From assembly GCF_042663225.1 (NCBI RefSeq), contig NZ_JBHTAA010000005.1, positions 1,612,001 to 1,676,000 of the forward strand: a stretch of 64,000 bases of DNA. Reading direction: 5' to 3'. The translations under genes were made by a program, and so were the position numbers. The stretch's first letter is position 1; the number at the start of each line of letters is the position of its first letter. Shown piece by piece: positions 50,883 through 59,501 of this stretch. The stretch comes from Haloferax namakaokahaiae (GTDB lineage Archaea; Halobacteriota; Halobacteria; Halobacteriales; Haloferacaceae). The notes beneath the pieces were generated by a model. That model did not search any database. It saw nothing but the letters and a program-made list of their open reading frames with translations, and was not told the DNA's origin.

Positions 50883-51932
50883 ATGCCACATCAATGTACG
50901 ACGTGCGGTAAGGTGTTCCCCGACGGCTCGAAGCAGATGCTCTCGGGGTGCCCAGGTTGCGGCGGCAACAAGTTCCAATTCCAGCCCAAGACGACGAAAC
51001 AAGCGGGCGAATCGGACGGCAGCGCCGCCAGCGACGCATCCGGCACCGGAACGCGCGACTTGACCTCATCTGCCGCAGACGCAGTGCGACAGCGAGCAGC
51101 ACAGGCCACAGACCAATCGAGCGACGAACTCGACGAGGACATGACGGTGAGCGACTGGGTCGATAGCCAGCGCACGCCGGAACAGACCGGTGCGACGGCC
51201 ACTCCCGACTCGTCGCTAGCGGACGACACGACCACGCCCCGAGAGGGTGCTGGCTCACCCGAAGGTACTGACTCACCCGACGGCACTGTCTCATCCGAAG
51301 ACGGTACTGCCGTACCTGAGGACAGCGCACCCGACCACGGCACGTCAGCCGCAGAGTCGGGTCGCGCCCAGTCGTCCGACCAGACGAGAGAATGGGGCGA
51401 GTGGCCGTCGAAACCGGGCGAAGACGACGAGTCGGAGACGCCACAGACCGACCGAACACAGACACGGTCTCGGTCACAGACCGACTCGGACCGCCCGATT
51501 CGAGCACGAATCGAAGAAGACGAGGACAACTCCCAGAAGAGTGCTCGAAGCGACGTCGTCTCGCCCGAGGAACTCGCCGCGTATCGAGAGACGGACGTCG
51601 AACCGTCCCCGTCGGCGTCTCAGACGCCCTCCGAGGCTCCCACTCCCGAATCACACCCCGCGCGCGAGAACGCTACGTCAGAGTCGTCGCGTCCGACGGC
51701 GGAAGACGGAACGGTCATCGAACCGTCGTCGGACGAACGCCCGTCGCTCGACCAACTCCGCGAAGAACTCAACGACCAGTTCGAGAGCATTAAAATCGTC
51801 AACCCGGGTCAGTACGAACTGAACCTGATGGAGTTGTACGACCGAGACGAGTACATCATCTCGCTCAAAGAAGACGGACGCTACGTCATCGAAGTCCCCG
51901 ACGCGTGGGGGCCGGGCGATAGAGACGACTGA
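50883..51932 (+). CDS. oapC: Zinc-ribbon origin-associated protein with disordered middle
   Basis: Protein of 349 aa. N-terminal zinc ribbon CTTCGKVFPDGSKQMLSGCPGCGGNKF (four cysteines), then more than 200 residues of Ser/Thr/Asp/Glu-rich disordered sequence, and a C-terminal folded piece of about 60 residues (LREELNDQFESIKIVNPGQYELNLMELYDRDEYIISLKEDGRYVIEVP). The family is known from archaeal origin regions. Its stop codon merges with the first unit of a 23-bp tandem repeat. Confidence 0.82.
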   Translation: MPHQCTTCGKVFPDGSKQMLSGCPGCGGNKFQFQPKTTKQAGESDGSAASDASGTGTRDLTSSAADAVRQRAAQATDQSSDELDEDMTVSDWVDSQRTPEQTGATATPDSSLADDTTTPREGAGSPEGTDSPDGTVSSEDGTAVPEDSAPDHGTSAAESGRAQSSDQTREWGEWPSKPGEDDESETPQTDRTQTRSRSQTDSDRPIRARIEEDEDNSQKSARSDVVSPEELAAYRETDVEPSPSASQTPSEAPTPESHPARENATSESSRPTAEDGTVIEPSSDERPSLDQLREELNDQFESIKIVNPGQYELNLMELYDRDEYIISLKEDGRYVIEVPDAWGPGDRDD

Positions 51933-52014
51933 CCTCGTTCGATAGAGGCGACGGACCTCGTTCGATAGAGGCGACGGACCTCGTTCGATAGAGGCGACGG
52001 ACCTCGTTCGATAC
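51931..52014 (+). repeat. 23-bp tandem repeat array, 3.6 copies
   Basis: Units GACCTCGTTCGATAGAGGCG-ACG begin at 51931, 51954 and 51977, with a partial one from 52000. Copies are essentially identical, so the array is recent or kept uniform. It starts at the oapC stop codon. Not related in sequence to the array at 49453, but with the same period. Confidence 0.9.
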
Positions 52015-52069
52015 TCACTGTTCGAACGGCGACCGCTCCTCTTGAACTTCCTCACTTCCAGTCTTCAGA

Positions 52070-52091
52070 ACCCCCTTGCTTCCAGTGGAGA
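52070..52091 (-). promoter_or_regulatory. ORB-like sequence after the oap genes
   Basis: ACCCCCTTGCTTCCAGTGGA then GA. Same orientation as most origin ORBs, with one base change in the central GTTTC (GCTTC). About 3 kb beyond the unwinding element. Confidence 0.55.
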
Positions 52092-52194
52092 TGCGTCTTT
52101 GTTCAGATGCGAGTAATCTCTCTCATGGTAGGTAATGACTGGCACAATCGTTATATACGGGAATTGAGAGTATATTCACACGAGGGGAGACGAG

Positions 52195-52305
52195 ATGTCA
52201 AAACCGTACAATCAGAAGGTCGCAGAGTGGGCGGCGCTCGTTGGGTCGTCACTTCCGACTGCGCCAGACGACCCTGAGTTCGAAGCCACCACCGGCACCG
52301 AGTAA
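52195..52305 (+). CDS. 36-aa small protein of unknown function
   Basis: ATG 52195 to TAA 52303: MSKPYNQKVAEWAALVGSS then LPTAPDDPEFEATTGTE. A TATA-like TTATATAC (52151-52158) and a purine-rich GAGGGGAGACGAG just before the ATG support expression, and the acidic end suits a halophile. No membrane segment or motif. Host-like GC3 codons. Falls between the ORB-like site and hef. Confidence 0.6.
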   Translation: MSKPYNQKVAEWAALVGSSLPTAPDDPEFEATTGTE

Positions 52306-52391
52306 GCCGCGCGTGGTGGCGTTGTAACCGACCGGACTACTTTCACCGTACTACGCGAACCCTTATCGGCAAGCACGCGCAATCGCCACCG

Positions 52392-54971
52392 ATGGTGGCC
52401 ACTCAGGACGCCGCGTACGTTGACCATCCGCTACTCATCCCAGAGTTCATCGAGCGACGCCTCTACCAGATTCAACTCGCGGGGGCCGCCCGCGAGGCGA
52501 ACACGCTCGTGTGCCTGCCGACCGGTCTCGGCAAGACGACGGTGAGTCTGTTGGTCACGGCCGAGCGGTTACACGAAGTCGGTGGGAAATCGCTCTTTCT
52601 CGCGCCGACGAAACCGCTCGTCCAGCAGCACGCGGACTTCTATCGGACGGCGCTCGACATCCCCGAAGAGGATATCGTCGTCTTCACCGGCGACGTGCGA
52701 CCCGACGACCGGGCCGCCCTCTGGAACGACGCGCAAATCGTCATCGCCACCCCGCAGGTCGTCGAGAACGACCTCATCGGCAACCGAATCTCGCTCGCGG
52801 ACGTGACGCACCTCACCTTCGACGAGTGTCACCGCGCGAGCGGCGACTACGCCTACGTCTACATCGGCGAGCGCTACCTCGCTGACGCGAAACACCCGCT
52901 CGTCACGGGGATGAGCGCCTCGCCCGGCGGTGACGAAGAAGCCATTCTGGACGTCTGTGAGAACCTCGGACTCAGCGAAGTCGAGGTCATGACCGAAGAG
53001 GACGCCGACGTGGCCGAGTACACTCACGACACCGACGTGGAGTGGGTGCGCATCCAACTCCCCGACGAGATTCTGGAGATTCGTGACGCGCTCAACGAGG
53101 TCATCAAAGACAGACTGGAGAAACTCAAGCAGTTGGGCGTCGCCAAATCCACGAAACCCGACGTCTCGCAGAAGAACCTCAACCGGATGCGCGCGGAACT
53201 CCAGCGTCTCATGAACGCCGACAAGTCGGAGGGGTACAAGGGAATGTCCACGCACGCGGAGGTGATGAAACTCCGCCGCGCCGTCGAACTCGTCGAGACC
53301 CAATCCGTCGAGTCGGTCCGGCGGTACTTCGAACGCCAGCGCAACGCCGCTCGCTCGTCGGGCGCGTCGAAGGCGAGCCAACGCCTCGTCGCCGAACCGA
53401 AGGTCCGCGAAGCCATGCGCAAAGCCGAGTCGTTCGACGGTCTCCACCCGAAGTTCCGCCGGACTCGAATCCTCCTCGCCGAGACGCTCGGACTCAACGA
53501 CGGCGAGCGAGTCATCGTCTTCACCGAGTCGCGCGACACCGCCGAGGCGCTCGTCGAGTTCCTCTCGGAGAACTTCTCTGTCCACCGATTCGTCGGGCAA
53601 GGTGACCGCGAAGGCTCCTCGGGCATGACCCAGAAAGAACAGCAGGAGACGCTCGACCAGTTCAGAGCTGGCGAGTTCGAGGTGCTCGTCTCCACCTCTG
53701 TCGCCGAAGAGGGTCTCGACGTGCCGGAAGTCGATTTGGTGCTCTTTTTCGAACCCGTGCCGACGGCCATTCGCTCCATCCAGCGCAAGGGCCGAACCGG
53801 CCGTCAGGCAGACGGCCGCGTCGTCGTCCTGCTCGCCGAGGACACCCGCGACGAGGCCTACTTCTGGATTTCTCGCCGCCGCGAGAAGACGATGAAACAG
53901 GAACTCCGCGAACTCAAAGGCTCGGCACCCGACATCGAAGCCGAGTTGGACAGCGCCCAGCAGGCGCTCGCGTCGTTCGCATCGAGTGAGAATTCGACCG
54001 CATCGACTGAGAGTTCCACCGGAAACGAGGGGGTTGAGGGGGGCGAATCGACCGCCCAATCGACGACGACCGCGGCCGCTTCGGCTGGTGAGACAAACGG
54101 CCAATCGGGTCTCGCCGACTTCGGCCCCTCCGACGAGGAACTCGCGCGCGCGGAACCGGACGGTGAGGTGGACGAAGCGACCGACGAGAGCGAGTCGGAC
54201 GCGAAGGCGTCGGACGTGAAGGCGTCGGACGTAGATGAGTCCGATGACGAACCAGACGGTGACGACGGCGAGACCGAGTCGGCCGAACCCACCGGCACTA
54301 TCGCCAAAGCCCAGTCCGACGAGGGCGTCGAAATCGTCGTAGACCAGCGCGAACTCGACTCCAACATCGCGCGCACCCTCTCGAAGCGCGAGGACCTGAC
54401 GACGCGACTCGAAACCCTCGCCGTCGGCGACTACGTCCTCTCGGACCGCGTCGCAGTCGAGCGCAAGAGCGTCTCCGACTTCCTCGATACGCTCACCGGC
54501 GGTGACCGTTCGATTTTCGAGCAAATCGCCGACCTGACGCGGCACTACGCGCGGCCGATACTCATCGTCGAAGGCCGCGGACTCTACGAGGAGCGCAACA
54601 TCCACCCCGGCGCGATTCGCGGCGCGCTCTCCTCGATTGCGGTCGATTTCGGCGTGAGCGTCCTCTTCACCGAAGACGAGGACGACACCGCCGAGATGCT
54701 CGCAACCATCGCACTCCGAGAGCAGACAGAACGCGAGCGCACCGTGAGCGTCCACGGCGGCAAGAGTTCGAAGACGCTGGCCGAACAACAGGAGTACGTC
54801 GTCTCCGCCATCGCCGACATCGGCCCGGTCACCGCCCGCAACCTCCTCGAAGCGTTCGGCACCGTCGAGGCGGTGATGATTGCGAGCGAAGACGAACTCC
54901 AGGACGTGCGCGGGGTCGGTGCGGTCACAGCCGAGCGAATCCGAGAAGTCATCGGCGCTGACTATCGGTAA
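52392..54971 (+). CDS. hef: Hef helicase-nuclease (XPF/FANCM-type)
   Basis: Protein of 859 aa with two parts. The N-terminal SF2 helicase has LVCLPTGLGKTTVSLLV, DECH box LTFDECHRASG, GMSASPGG, and motif VI QRKGRTGRQADGR. The C-terminal ERCC4 nuclease has VERKSVSDFLDTLTGGDR and a helix-hairpin-helix pair (DIGPVTARNLLEAFG, VRGVGAVTAERIRE). Between them lies a Ser/Glu/Asp-rich disordered linker (about residues 530-640), which contains an ORB-like DNA sequence. Hef resolves stalled forks; in haloarchaea it is reported as a partner of HJ resolvase Hjc. Upstream TATA region about 52350-52370. Confidence 0.95.
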   Translation: MVATQDAAYVDHPLLIPEFIERRLYQIQLAGAAREANTLVCLPTGLGKTTVSLLVTAERLHEVGGKSLFLAPTKPLVQQHADFYRTALDIPEEDIVVFTGDVRPDDRAALWNDAQIVIATPQVVENDLIGNRISLADVTHLTFDECHRASGDYAYVYIGERYLADAKHPLVTGMSASPGGDEEAILDVCENLGLSEVEVMTEEDADVAEYTHDTDVEWVRIQLPDEILEIRDALNEVIKDRLEKLKQLGVAKSTKPDVSQKNLNRMRAELQRLMNADKSEGYKGMSTHAEVMKLRRAVELVETQSVESVRRYFERQRNAARSSGASKASQRLVAEPKVREAMRKAESFDGLHPKFRRTRILLAETLGLNDGERVIVFTESRDTAEALVEFLSENFSVHRFVGQGDREGSSGMTQKEQQETLDQFRAGEFEVLVSTSVAEEGLDVPEVDLVLFFEPVPTAIRSIQRKGRTGRQADGRVVVLLAEDTRDEAYFWISRRREKTMKQELRELKGSAPDIEAELDSAQQALASFASSENSTASTESSTGNEGVEGGESTAQSTTTAAASAGETNGQSGLADFGPSDEELARAEPDGEVDEATDESESDAKASDVKASDVDESDDEPDGDDGETESAEPTGTIAKAQSDEGVEIVVDQRELDSNIARTLSKREDLTTRLETLAVGDYVLSDRVAVERKSVSDFLDTLTGGDRSIFEQIADLTRHYARPILIVEGRGLYEERNIHPGAIRGALSSIAVDFGVSVLFTEDEDDTAEMLATIALREQTERERTVSVHGGKSSKTLAEQQEYVVSAIADIGPVTARNLLEAFGTVEAVMIASEDELQDVRGVGAVTAERIREVIGADYR
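54013..54036 (+). promoter_or_regulatory. ORB-like sequence inside the hef coding region
   Basis: GTTCCACCGGAAACGAGGGG then GTTG. This is one of the best ORB matches outside the origin, yet it is inside the linker of Hef. It codes for SSTGNEGV in a region where the protein sequence is free to vary. Confidence 0.5.
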
Positions 54972-55121
54972 CGACACGAAAAACCTTCATTACCTCTCCT
55001 ATCCATCTGCCGATAACTGCCAGTACATCGTGTCGAATCGGTCGTTCACGATTTACTATCACTCACGATTGTTGTATCGCAACAAACATTATGTGGGTGG
55101 CGCACAATTTACTACTCGAAG

Positions 55122-55364
55122 ATGAGTAATAATTTCGCGGATGCTGACGAGTCAGTCAAGCAGCGGAAGTTCTACGGCGAGCCACAGCACGAGGACGCGG
55201 ATGTGGACGACCGAGATATATTCGTCGCCGCGAGTGAAGACCCAGAGATCGAAGAAGAAGAAGCGGACGAGCGCGCGCTCTACTGCCACATGCCGCACTT
55301 CCGTCCGAGCGACCAGAAATACGCGGCAAGCAGTCTGACCGCCAACCACGCGTCGGTCGCCTAA
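55122..55364 (+). CDS. 80-aa acidic small protein of unknown function
   Basis: Protein of 80 aa, MSNNFADADESVKQRKFYGEPQHEDADVDDRD..., ending PHFRPSDQKYAASSLTANHASVA. Very acidic middle (DPEIEEEEADERALYCH). No membrane segment or known motif. The upstream region holds TTGTTG-TATCG-CAACAA (55069-55085) and two copies of an ATTTACTA-like element, so it is likely regulated. Haloarchaea have many such small orphan proteins. Confidence 0.68.
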   Translation: MSNNFADADESVKQRKFYGEPQHEDADVDDRDIFVAASEDPEIEEEEADERALYCHMPHFRPSDQKYAASSLTANHASVA

Positions 55365-55484
55365 CTCGGCTGTTCGACCCACTCGGGGACGACAGTCACC
55401 GAAGTCGTCTCTACGCGTCAGTGCTATTGACGGGGAACTAAAATACGCGTACCTCGATTTTCTGCGGCGATAAAGTGACTTCTC

Positions 55485-56078
55485 CTATCGGTCGAGTGCG
55501 GCGAGCGCCTTGGCCGCCTCGCGCGCGGCGGCGAGGTACTCTTTCGCGCGGTGCGGGTCGTCGGTCTTCGCGGCTTCGTTCGCGGCCCACGTCAGCGTCT
55601 CGACGAGCGACTCGCGCGCGGCACTCAGGCTCGCATCGCCGGTTCGCTGGCGCTGGGTCGGTTGTTGGCCCGACTGCTGACCCGGTTGCTGAGTACGTCC
55701 TTGCTGTGGCGGTGCCGACGCTGAACCCTCCGCCGTCTGGGCCGGCGTCTCGCTCTCGGCGTGTTCGCTGCGTTCGACTGGCCGCGGTGCGGTCGATTTC
55801 CCGTCGGAGACGACCTCCGTGGCGACTTCTTCGGCGGCGCTCGCCGCGTCGGCGTCGGCCGCGCTCGCCTGTTGACCTTCGGCCTGGCACGACGGGCAGA
55901 ACTCTTGGCCGTTGTAGCGAAAGAGCGGGTCGCCACACTGCGGACAGTGTTTGTTGGTCATCGTCGCCCCTTTGAGGAGGAGTTCGCTCATGCGCTGTGT
56001 GGAGTCGCGTTTCTGTTCGTCGCGCTCGTACTTCTCGCGGAGACGCTGCCGCTCTTTTTCCTTATCGAAGTCGCTCAT
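55485..56078 (-). CDS. Autoantigen p27-like zinc-ribbon protein
   Basis: Protein of 197 aa from ATG 56078. N-terminal charged helix (MSDFDKEKERQRLREKYERDEQKRDSTQRMSELLLKGATM), then the zinc ribbon CPQCGDPLFRYNGQEFCPSC (about 45-64), then a long Ala/Gln/Pro-rich linker and a C-terminal helical domain (LVETLTWAANEAAKTDDPHRAKEYLAAAREAAKALAAL). The N-terminal part matches the Sjogren's/scleroderma autoantigen 1 (p27) family. Function in archaea unknown. Divergent from mdh. Confidence 0.8.
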   Translation of the reverse strand: MSDFDKEKERQRLREKYERDEQKRDSTQRMSELLLKGATMTNKHCPQCGDPLFRYNGQEFCPSCQAEGQQASAADADAASAAEEVATEVVSDGKSTAPRPVERSEHAESETPAQTAEGSASAPPQQGRTQQPGQQSGQQPTQRQRTGDASLSAARESLVETLTWAANEAAKTDDPHRAKEYLAAAREAAKALAALDR

Positions 56079-56255
56079 ATCCAGTGCGTGGCGAGCAACG
56101 TCGAAAAATCCAGCGGCGCGGACTCGAAGAACCCGCGCACTGCGTGCGACTAGGCTCTCGAAGTTCGACGCACGACGTACCCGAAAATCGACAGACACGG
56201 TACCGATGTCCGTTCCGAAACGTTTACTCGGAATCCACGGCGACTTTGAGGTGGT

Positions 56256-57170
56256 ATGACGAAAGTTAGCGTGATTGGGGCGGCCGGCACCGTCGGCGCC
56301 GCGGCTGGATACAACATCGCGCTTCGTGACATCTGCGACGAACTCGTGTTCGTGGATATCCCGAAGATGGAAGACAAGACGGTCGGACAGGCAGCAGACA
56401 CCAACCACGGTGTCGCCTACGACTCGAACACCGTCATCACTCAGGGCGGCTACGAGGACACCGCTGGCTCCGACGTAGTCGTCATCACGGCGGGTATCCC
56501 GCGGCAGCCGGGCCAGACCCGTATCGACCTCGCGGGCGACAACGCGCCCATCATGGAGGACATCGGCTCCTCTCTCGCAGAGTACAACGACGACTTCGTC
56601 TCGATTACGACGTCGAACCCCGTGGACCTGCTCAACCGCCACCTCTACGAGGCGGGCGACCGCGACCGCCACAAAGTCATCGGCTTCGGTGGCCGTCTCG
56701 ACTCTGCACGCTTCCGCTACGTCCTGAGCGAGCGTTTCGACGCACCCGTCAAGAACGTCGAAGCGACCATCCTCGGCGAACACGGCGACGCACAGGTGCC
56801 CGTGTTCTCGAAGGTCCGCGTCGATGGCGCAGACCCAGCGTTCTCCGCCGACGAGAAAGAGGAGATTCTCGGCGACCTCAAGGAGTCCGCGATGGACGTC
56901 ATCGAGCGCAAGGGTGCGACCCAGTGGGGTCCGGCGACGGGCGTCGCCCACATGACCGAGGCCGTCCTCCGCGATACCGGCGAAGTGCTCCCCGGTTCAC
57001 TCGTCCTCGACGGCGAATACGGCTACGAAGACACCGCCTTCGGCGTGCCCGTCAAACTCGGCTCGAACGGCATCGAAGAGGTCGTCGAATGGGACCTCGA
57101 CGACTACGAGTCCGACCTCATGGACGACGCCGCAGAGAAACTCCACGACCAGTACAACAAAATCGCGTAA
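56256..57170 (+). CDS. mdh: Malate dehydrogenase
   Basis: Protein of 304 aa of the LDH-like MDH type. NAD-binding GAAGTVGAAAGYN, Arg-rich mobile loop GIPRQPGQTRIDL, substrate Arg in GGRLDSARFRY, catalytic His in ILGEHGDAQVPVFSKV. Oxidises malate to oxaloacetate in the TCA cycle. The acidic surface and tetramer type are known for the Haloarcula/Haloferax enzyme. Single gene, normal length. Confidence 0.95.
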   Translation: MTKVSVIGAAGTVGAAAGYNIALRDICDELVFVDIPKMEDKTVGQAADTNHGVAYDSNTVITQGGYEDTAGSDVVVITAGIPRQPGQTRIDLAGDNAPIMEDIGSSLAEYNDDFVSITTSNPVDLLNRHLYEAGDRDRHKVIGFGGRLDSARFRYVLSERFDAPVKNVEATILGEHGDAQVPVFSKVRVDGADPAFSADEKEEILGDLKESAMDVIERKGATQWGPATGVAHMTEAVLRDTGEVLPGSLVLDGEYGYEDTAFGVPVKLGSNGIEEVVEWDLDDYESDLMDDAAEKLHDQYNKIA

Positions 57171-57258
57171 GCCTTCGGGCACGCAATTTTCGCTTTTTGA
57201 CGCCGGCCCTAATATCGTAGGTTGCGCCGTTACAATTGTAGTCGCCGTACAACGTGTA

Positions 57259-57627
57259 GTGACTACAGACATCTACCGGTGTGAAATCGTCAACAGCGCC
57301 GCTATCTGGGACCTCACCGAGTTCGACGCGGCGGGCGGACTCGTCTTACAGGAGTTCTTCGAGACGCTCGAAGCCGTCCTCCAGCGACCGGACATCTCAT
57401 CGTCGATGTTCGTCCTCAGCCCCGGGCTGGGAATCAGCAAGTGGTTCTTCGAGCGTCTCTCGGACCTCCTCTCGCGGGTGCCCACCTACGGCATTCAGAA
57501 GTTCGCGTTCGTCGGCCCGAAGATCAAACAGGCGGCGATTCGCGCAGAGACGCGCGATTCACCGGTTCCGGTCGAGACGCCCGACTCGAAACAGACGGCA
57601 CTCGACTGGGTCGCAGAAGCGGTCTAA
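57259..57627 (+). CDS. Small protein of possible STAS/SpoIIAA-like fold
   Basis: Protein of 122 aa starting at GTG 57259: MTTDIYRCEIVNSAAIWDLTEFDAAGGLVLQEFFETLEAVL, a strand-helix pattern like the STAS/SpoIIAA group, then a hydrophobic strand SSMFVLSPG and YGIQKFAFVGPKIKQAAIRAE. No conserved phospho-serine motif is certain. Follows mdh by 88 bp. Its 3' end nearly touches uvrC (convergent, 5 bp). Function unknown. Confidence 0.6.
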   Translation: MTTDIYRCEIVNSAAIWDLTEFDAAGGLVLQEFFETLEAVLQRPDISSSMFVLSPGLGISKWFFERLSDLLSRVPTYGIQKFAFVGPKIKQAAIRAETRDSPVPVETPDSKQTALDWVAEAV

Positions 57628-57632
57628 CTCTC

Positions 57633-59372
57633 TCACAATCGCTGTTTCAGCGCCGCGGCCGTCTTCTCGCCGATGCCGGGCACGTCCGTCAAATCTGAAA
57701 TCGAAGCGTCTCGCACTCCTTCGACGCTCCCGAACCGAGTGAGGAGTGCCTGTCTCGTCTTCGGGCCGATGCCGGGCACGTCGTCGAGGACGGTCTTCAC
57801 CTCGTCGCGGAGGGTCTGGTGGTACTGGACGGCGAATCGGTGGGCCTCGTCGCGGACGCGCTGGAGGACGTGTAGGTGCGGGGCGTTCGAATCCCAGTTG
57901 AACGTCCGGTCGGGCGTGATGACCAGTTCTTCTTCTTTCGCCAGCGCAATCGCGGGTACATCCCATCCGGTCTCTTCGAGCGCGTCGAGCGCGGCGTTGA
58001 GTTGGCCGCTCCCGCCGTCGATGAGGAGCAAGTCGGGGTCCGGTCGGTCGTCTCGACCTTCGAGCGCCCGCGTCGCCCGCCAGCGAACGAGTTCTCGCAT
58101 GTTGGCGTAGTCGTCGTTGCGCTCGGGGAGTCGTCGCCGTCGATAGCCGCTGGTGTCCGATTTGCCATCGACGAAGCACACGTCGCTGCCGACGACGGAC
58201 CGTCCCTGTGCGTGACTCACGTCGAAGCCCTCGATTCGGGAGACACGGCGCACGTCGAGTTGCAACTCGCGGGCGAGGGTCGCCAGACCGTCGTCGCGTC
58301 CGGCGCGCCGGCGGGCGTTCTTGAGCGCGAGTTCGACGAGTTTCGCCTCGCGGCCGGTACCGGGCACGCGGACGCGGACGCCCTCGGCTTCGAGCCACGC
58401 GACCACGTCCTCGTCGTCCGGGCGTTCGGAGAGGAGGACGGCGTCGGGGAAGTCGCGCTCGGCGTAGAACTGCGTGAGGAACGCCGAGAGGACGGCGGCG
58501 GTTCGGTCCTCGCCTTCGGGCGCGTCGAGGTGGTGCCGGGTTCGGTCCACTAACTGCCCGCGTTCGGCGTGGAGACGGGCCACGGTCGCCGAGTCGCCGC
58601 GGAGGGCGACGCCGAGCACATCGACTGCTCTGTCGTCACCGTGAGACGAGACGGCCTCTTCGCCCGCGCCGTGGAACGACTCGACGGCCTCCAGCCGGTC
58701 ACGGAGGTTGGCGGCGCGTTCGAACTCGGCCCGCTGGGATGCGGTCTCCATCTCGCGGCGAAGCGGGTCGGTGAGGACGCCAGTCTCGCCCTCGAAGAAT
58801 CGGGTGACGGCTTGCACGTCTTCGGCGTAGTCTGCTTCGCTAATCTCGTCGGTACAGGGTGCGGTACACAGTCCCATCTCGTAGTCGAGGCAGGGCCGCG
58901 AGCGATTCGCGTACTTGTGGTCCGAACACCCGCGGAGTCCGTAGGTCTCGCGGAGCGCCTTGACCACGGTTTCGACGCGCGTCTTGTCGGTGAAGGGACC
59001 GAAGACCGTCGCCGAATCGTCGGGGTCGCGGGTGACTTCGATTCTGGGAACGGGGTGGGCTGTCAACTGGACGAGTGGATAGGACTTGTCGTCTTTCAGT
59101 CGGACGTTGTACCGCGGTTGGTGCCGCTTGACGAGGTTTGCTTCGAGGAGGAGCGCCTGCGTCTCGGTGTCGGTGACGGCGAAGTCGATGCGCTCGGCGT
59201 GGCCGACCATCCGAGCGATTCGGTGGGAACGCGGGTCCGCGTAGGACCGCACGCGAGCGCGGATATCGACGGCTTTCCCGACGTAGAGGACCGTCTCCCC
59301 GGCGATGAACTGGTATACGCCCGGGTCAGTGGGTAACTCACCTGCCCGCGTTCGGACCGCGTCTGCGTCCAT
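57633..59372 (-). CDS. uvrC: Excinuclease ABC subunit C
   Basis: Nuclease of 579 aa that cuts both sides of a lesion in nucleotide excision repair. N-terminal GIY-YIG domain (GVYQFIAGETVLYVGKAVDIRARVRSY), UvrB-binding UVR region (around QRAEFERAANLRDRLEAVE), an RNase H-like second nuclease domain with FDVSHAQGRS and DGGSGQLNAAL, and C-terminal helix-hairpin-helix repeats (DVPGIGPKTRQALLTRFG, DVPGIGEKTAAALKQRL). All standard. uvrB lies about 38 kb away. Confidence 0.95.
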   Translation of the reverse strand: MDADAVRTRAGELPTDPGVYQFIAGETVLYVGKAVDIRARVRSYADPRSHRIARMVGHAERIDFAVTDTETQALLLEANLVKRHQPRYNVRLKDDKSYPLVQLTAHPVPRIEVTRDPDDSATVFGPFTDKTRVETVVKALRETYGLRGCSDHKYANRSRPCLDYEMGLCTAPCTDEISEADYAEDVQAVTRFFEGETGVLTDPLRREMETASQRAEFERAANLRDRLEAVESFHGAGEEAVSSHGDDRAVDVLGVALRGDSATVARLHAERGQLVDRTRHHLDAPEGEDRTAAVLSAFLTQFYAERDFPDAVLLSERPDDEDVVAWLEAEGVRVRVPGTGREAKLVELALKNARRRAGRDDGLATLARELQLDVRRVSRIEGFDVSHAQGRSVVGSDVCFVDGKSDTSGYRRRRLPERNDDYANMRELVRWRATRALEGRDDRPDPDLLLIDGGSGQLNAALDALEETGWDVPAIALAKEEELVITPDRTFNWDSNAPHLHVLQRVRDEAHRFAVQYHQTLRDEVKTVLDDVPGIGPKTRQALLTRFGSVEGVRDASISDLTDVPGIGEKTAAALKQRL

Positions 59373-59501
59373 CTGGGAGTTCTTGCCACGCGAACGGCTT
59401 GAGGGTGACGCGTCTCGTGCGTCACACCCCGTCTAACTGGTTATCGCGGATGATAACTGCCGCGAAAGTTACTCATATTGGTCTGTGAAAAATTGGCGCA
59501 A

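Noticed and set aside
49834..51654. 606-codon minus-strand frame opposite oapABC
   Set aside because: Antisense to three recognisable genes; the predicted protein is low-complexity.
51931..52014. CRISPR array
   Set aside because: The 23-bp units follow each other directly without spacers; there are no cas genes nearby.
52569..54977. 802-codon open frame on the minus strand opposite hef
   Set aside because: Shadow of hef in a GC-rich genome; no family resemblance, and hef has all expected motifs.
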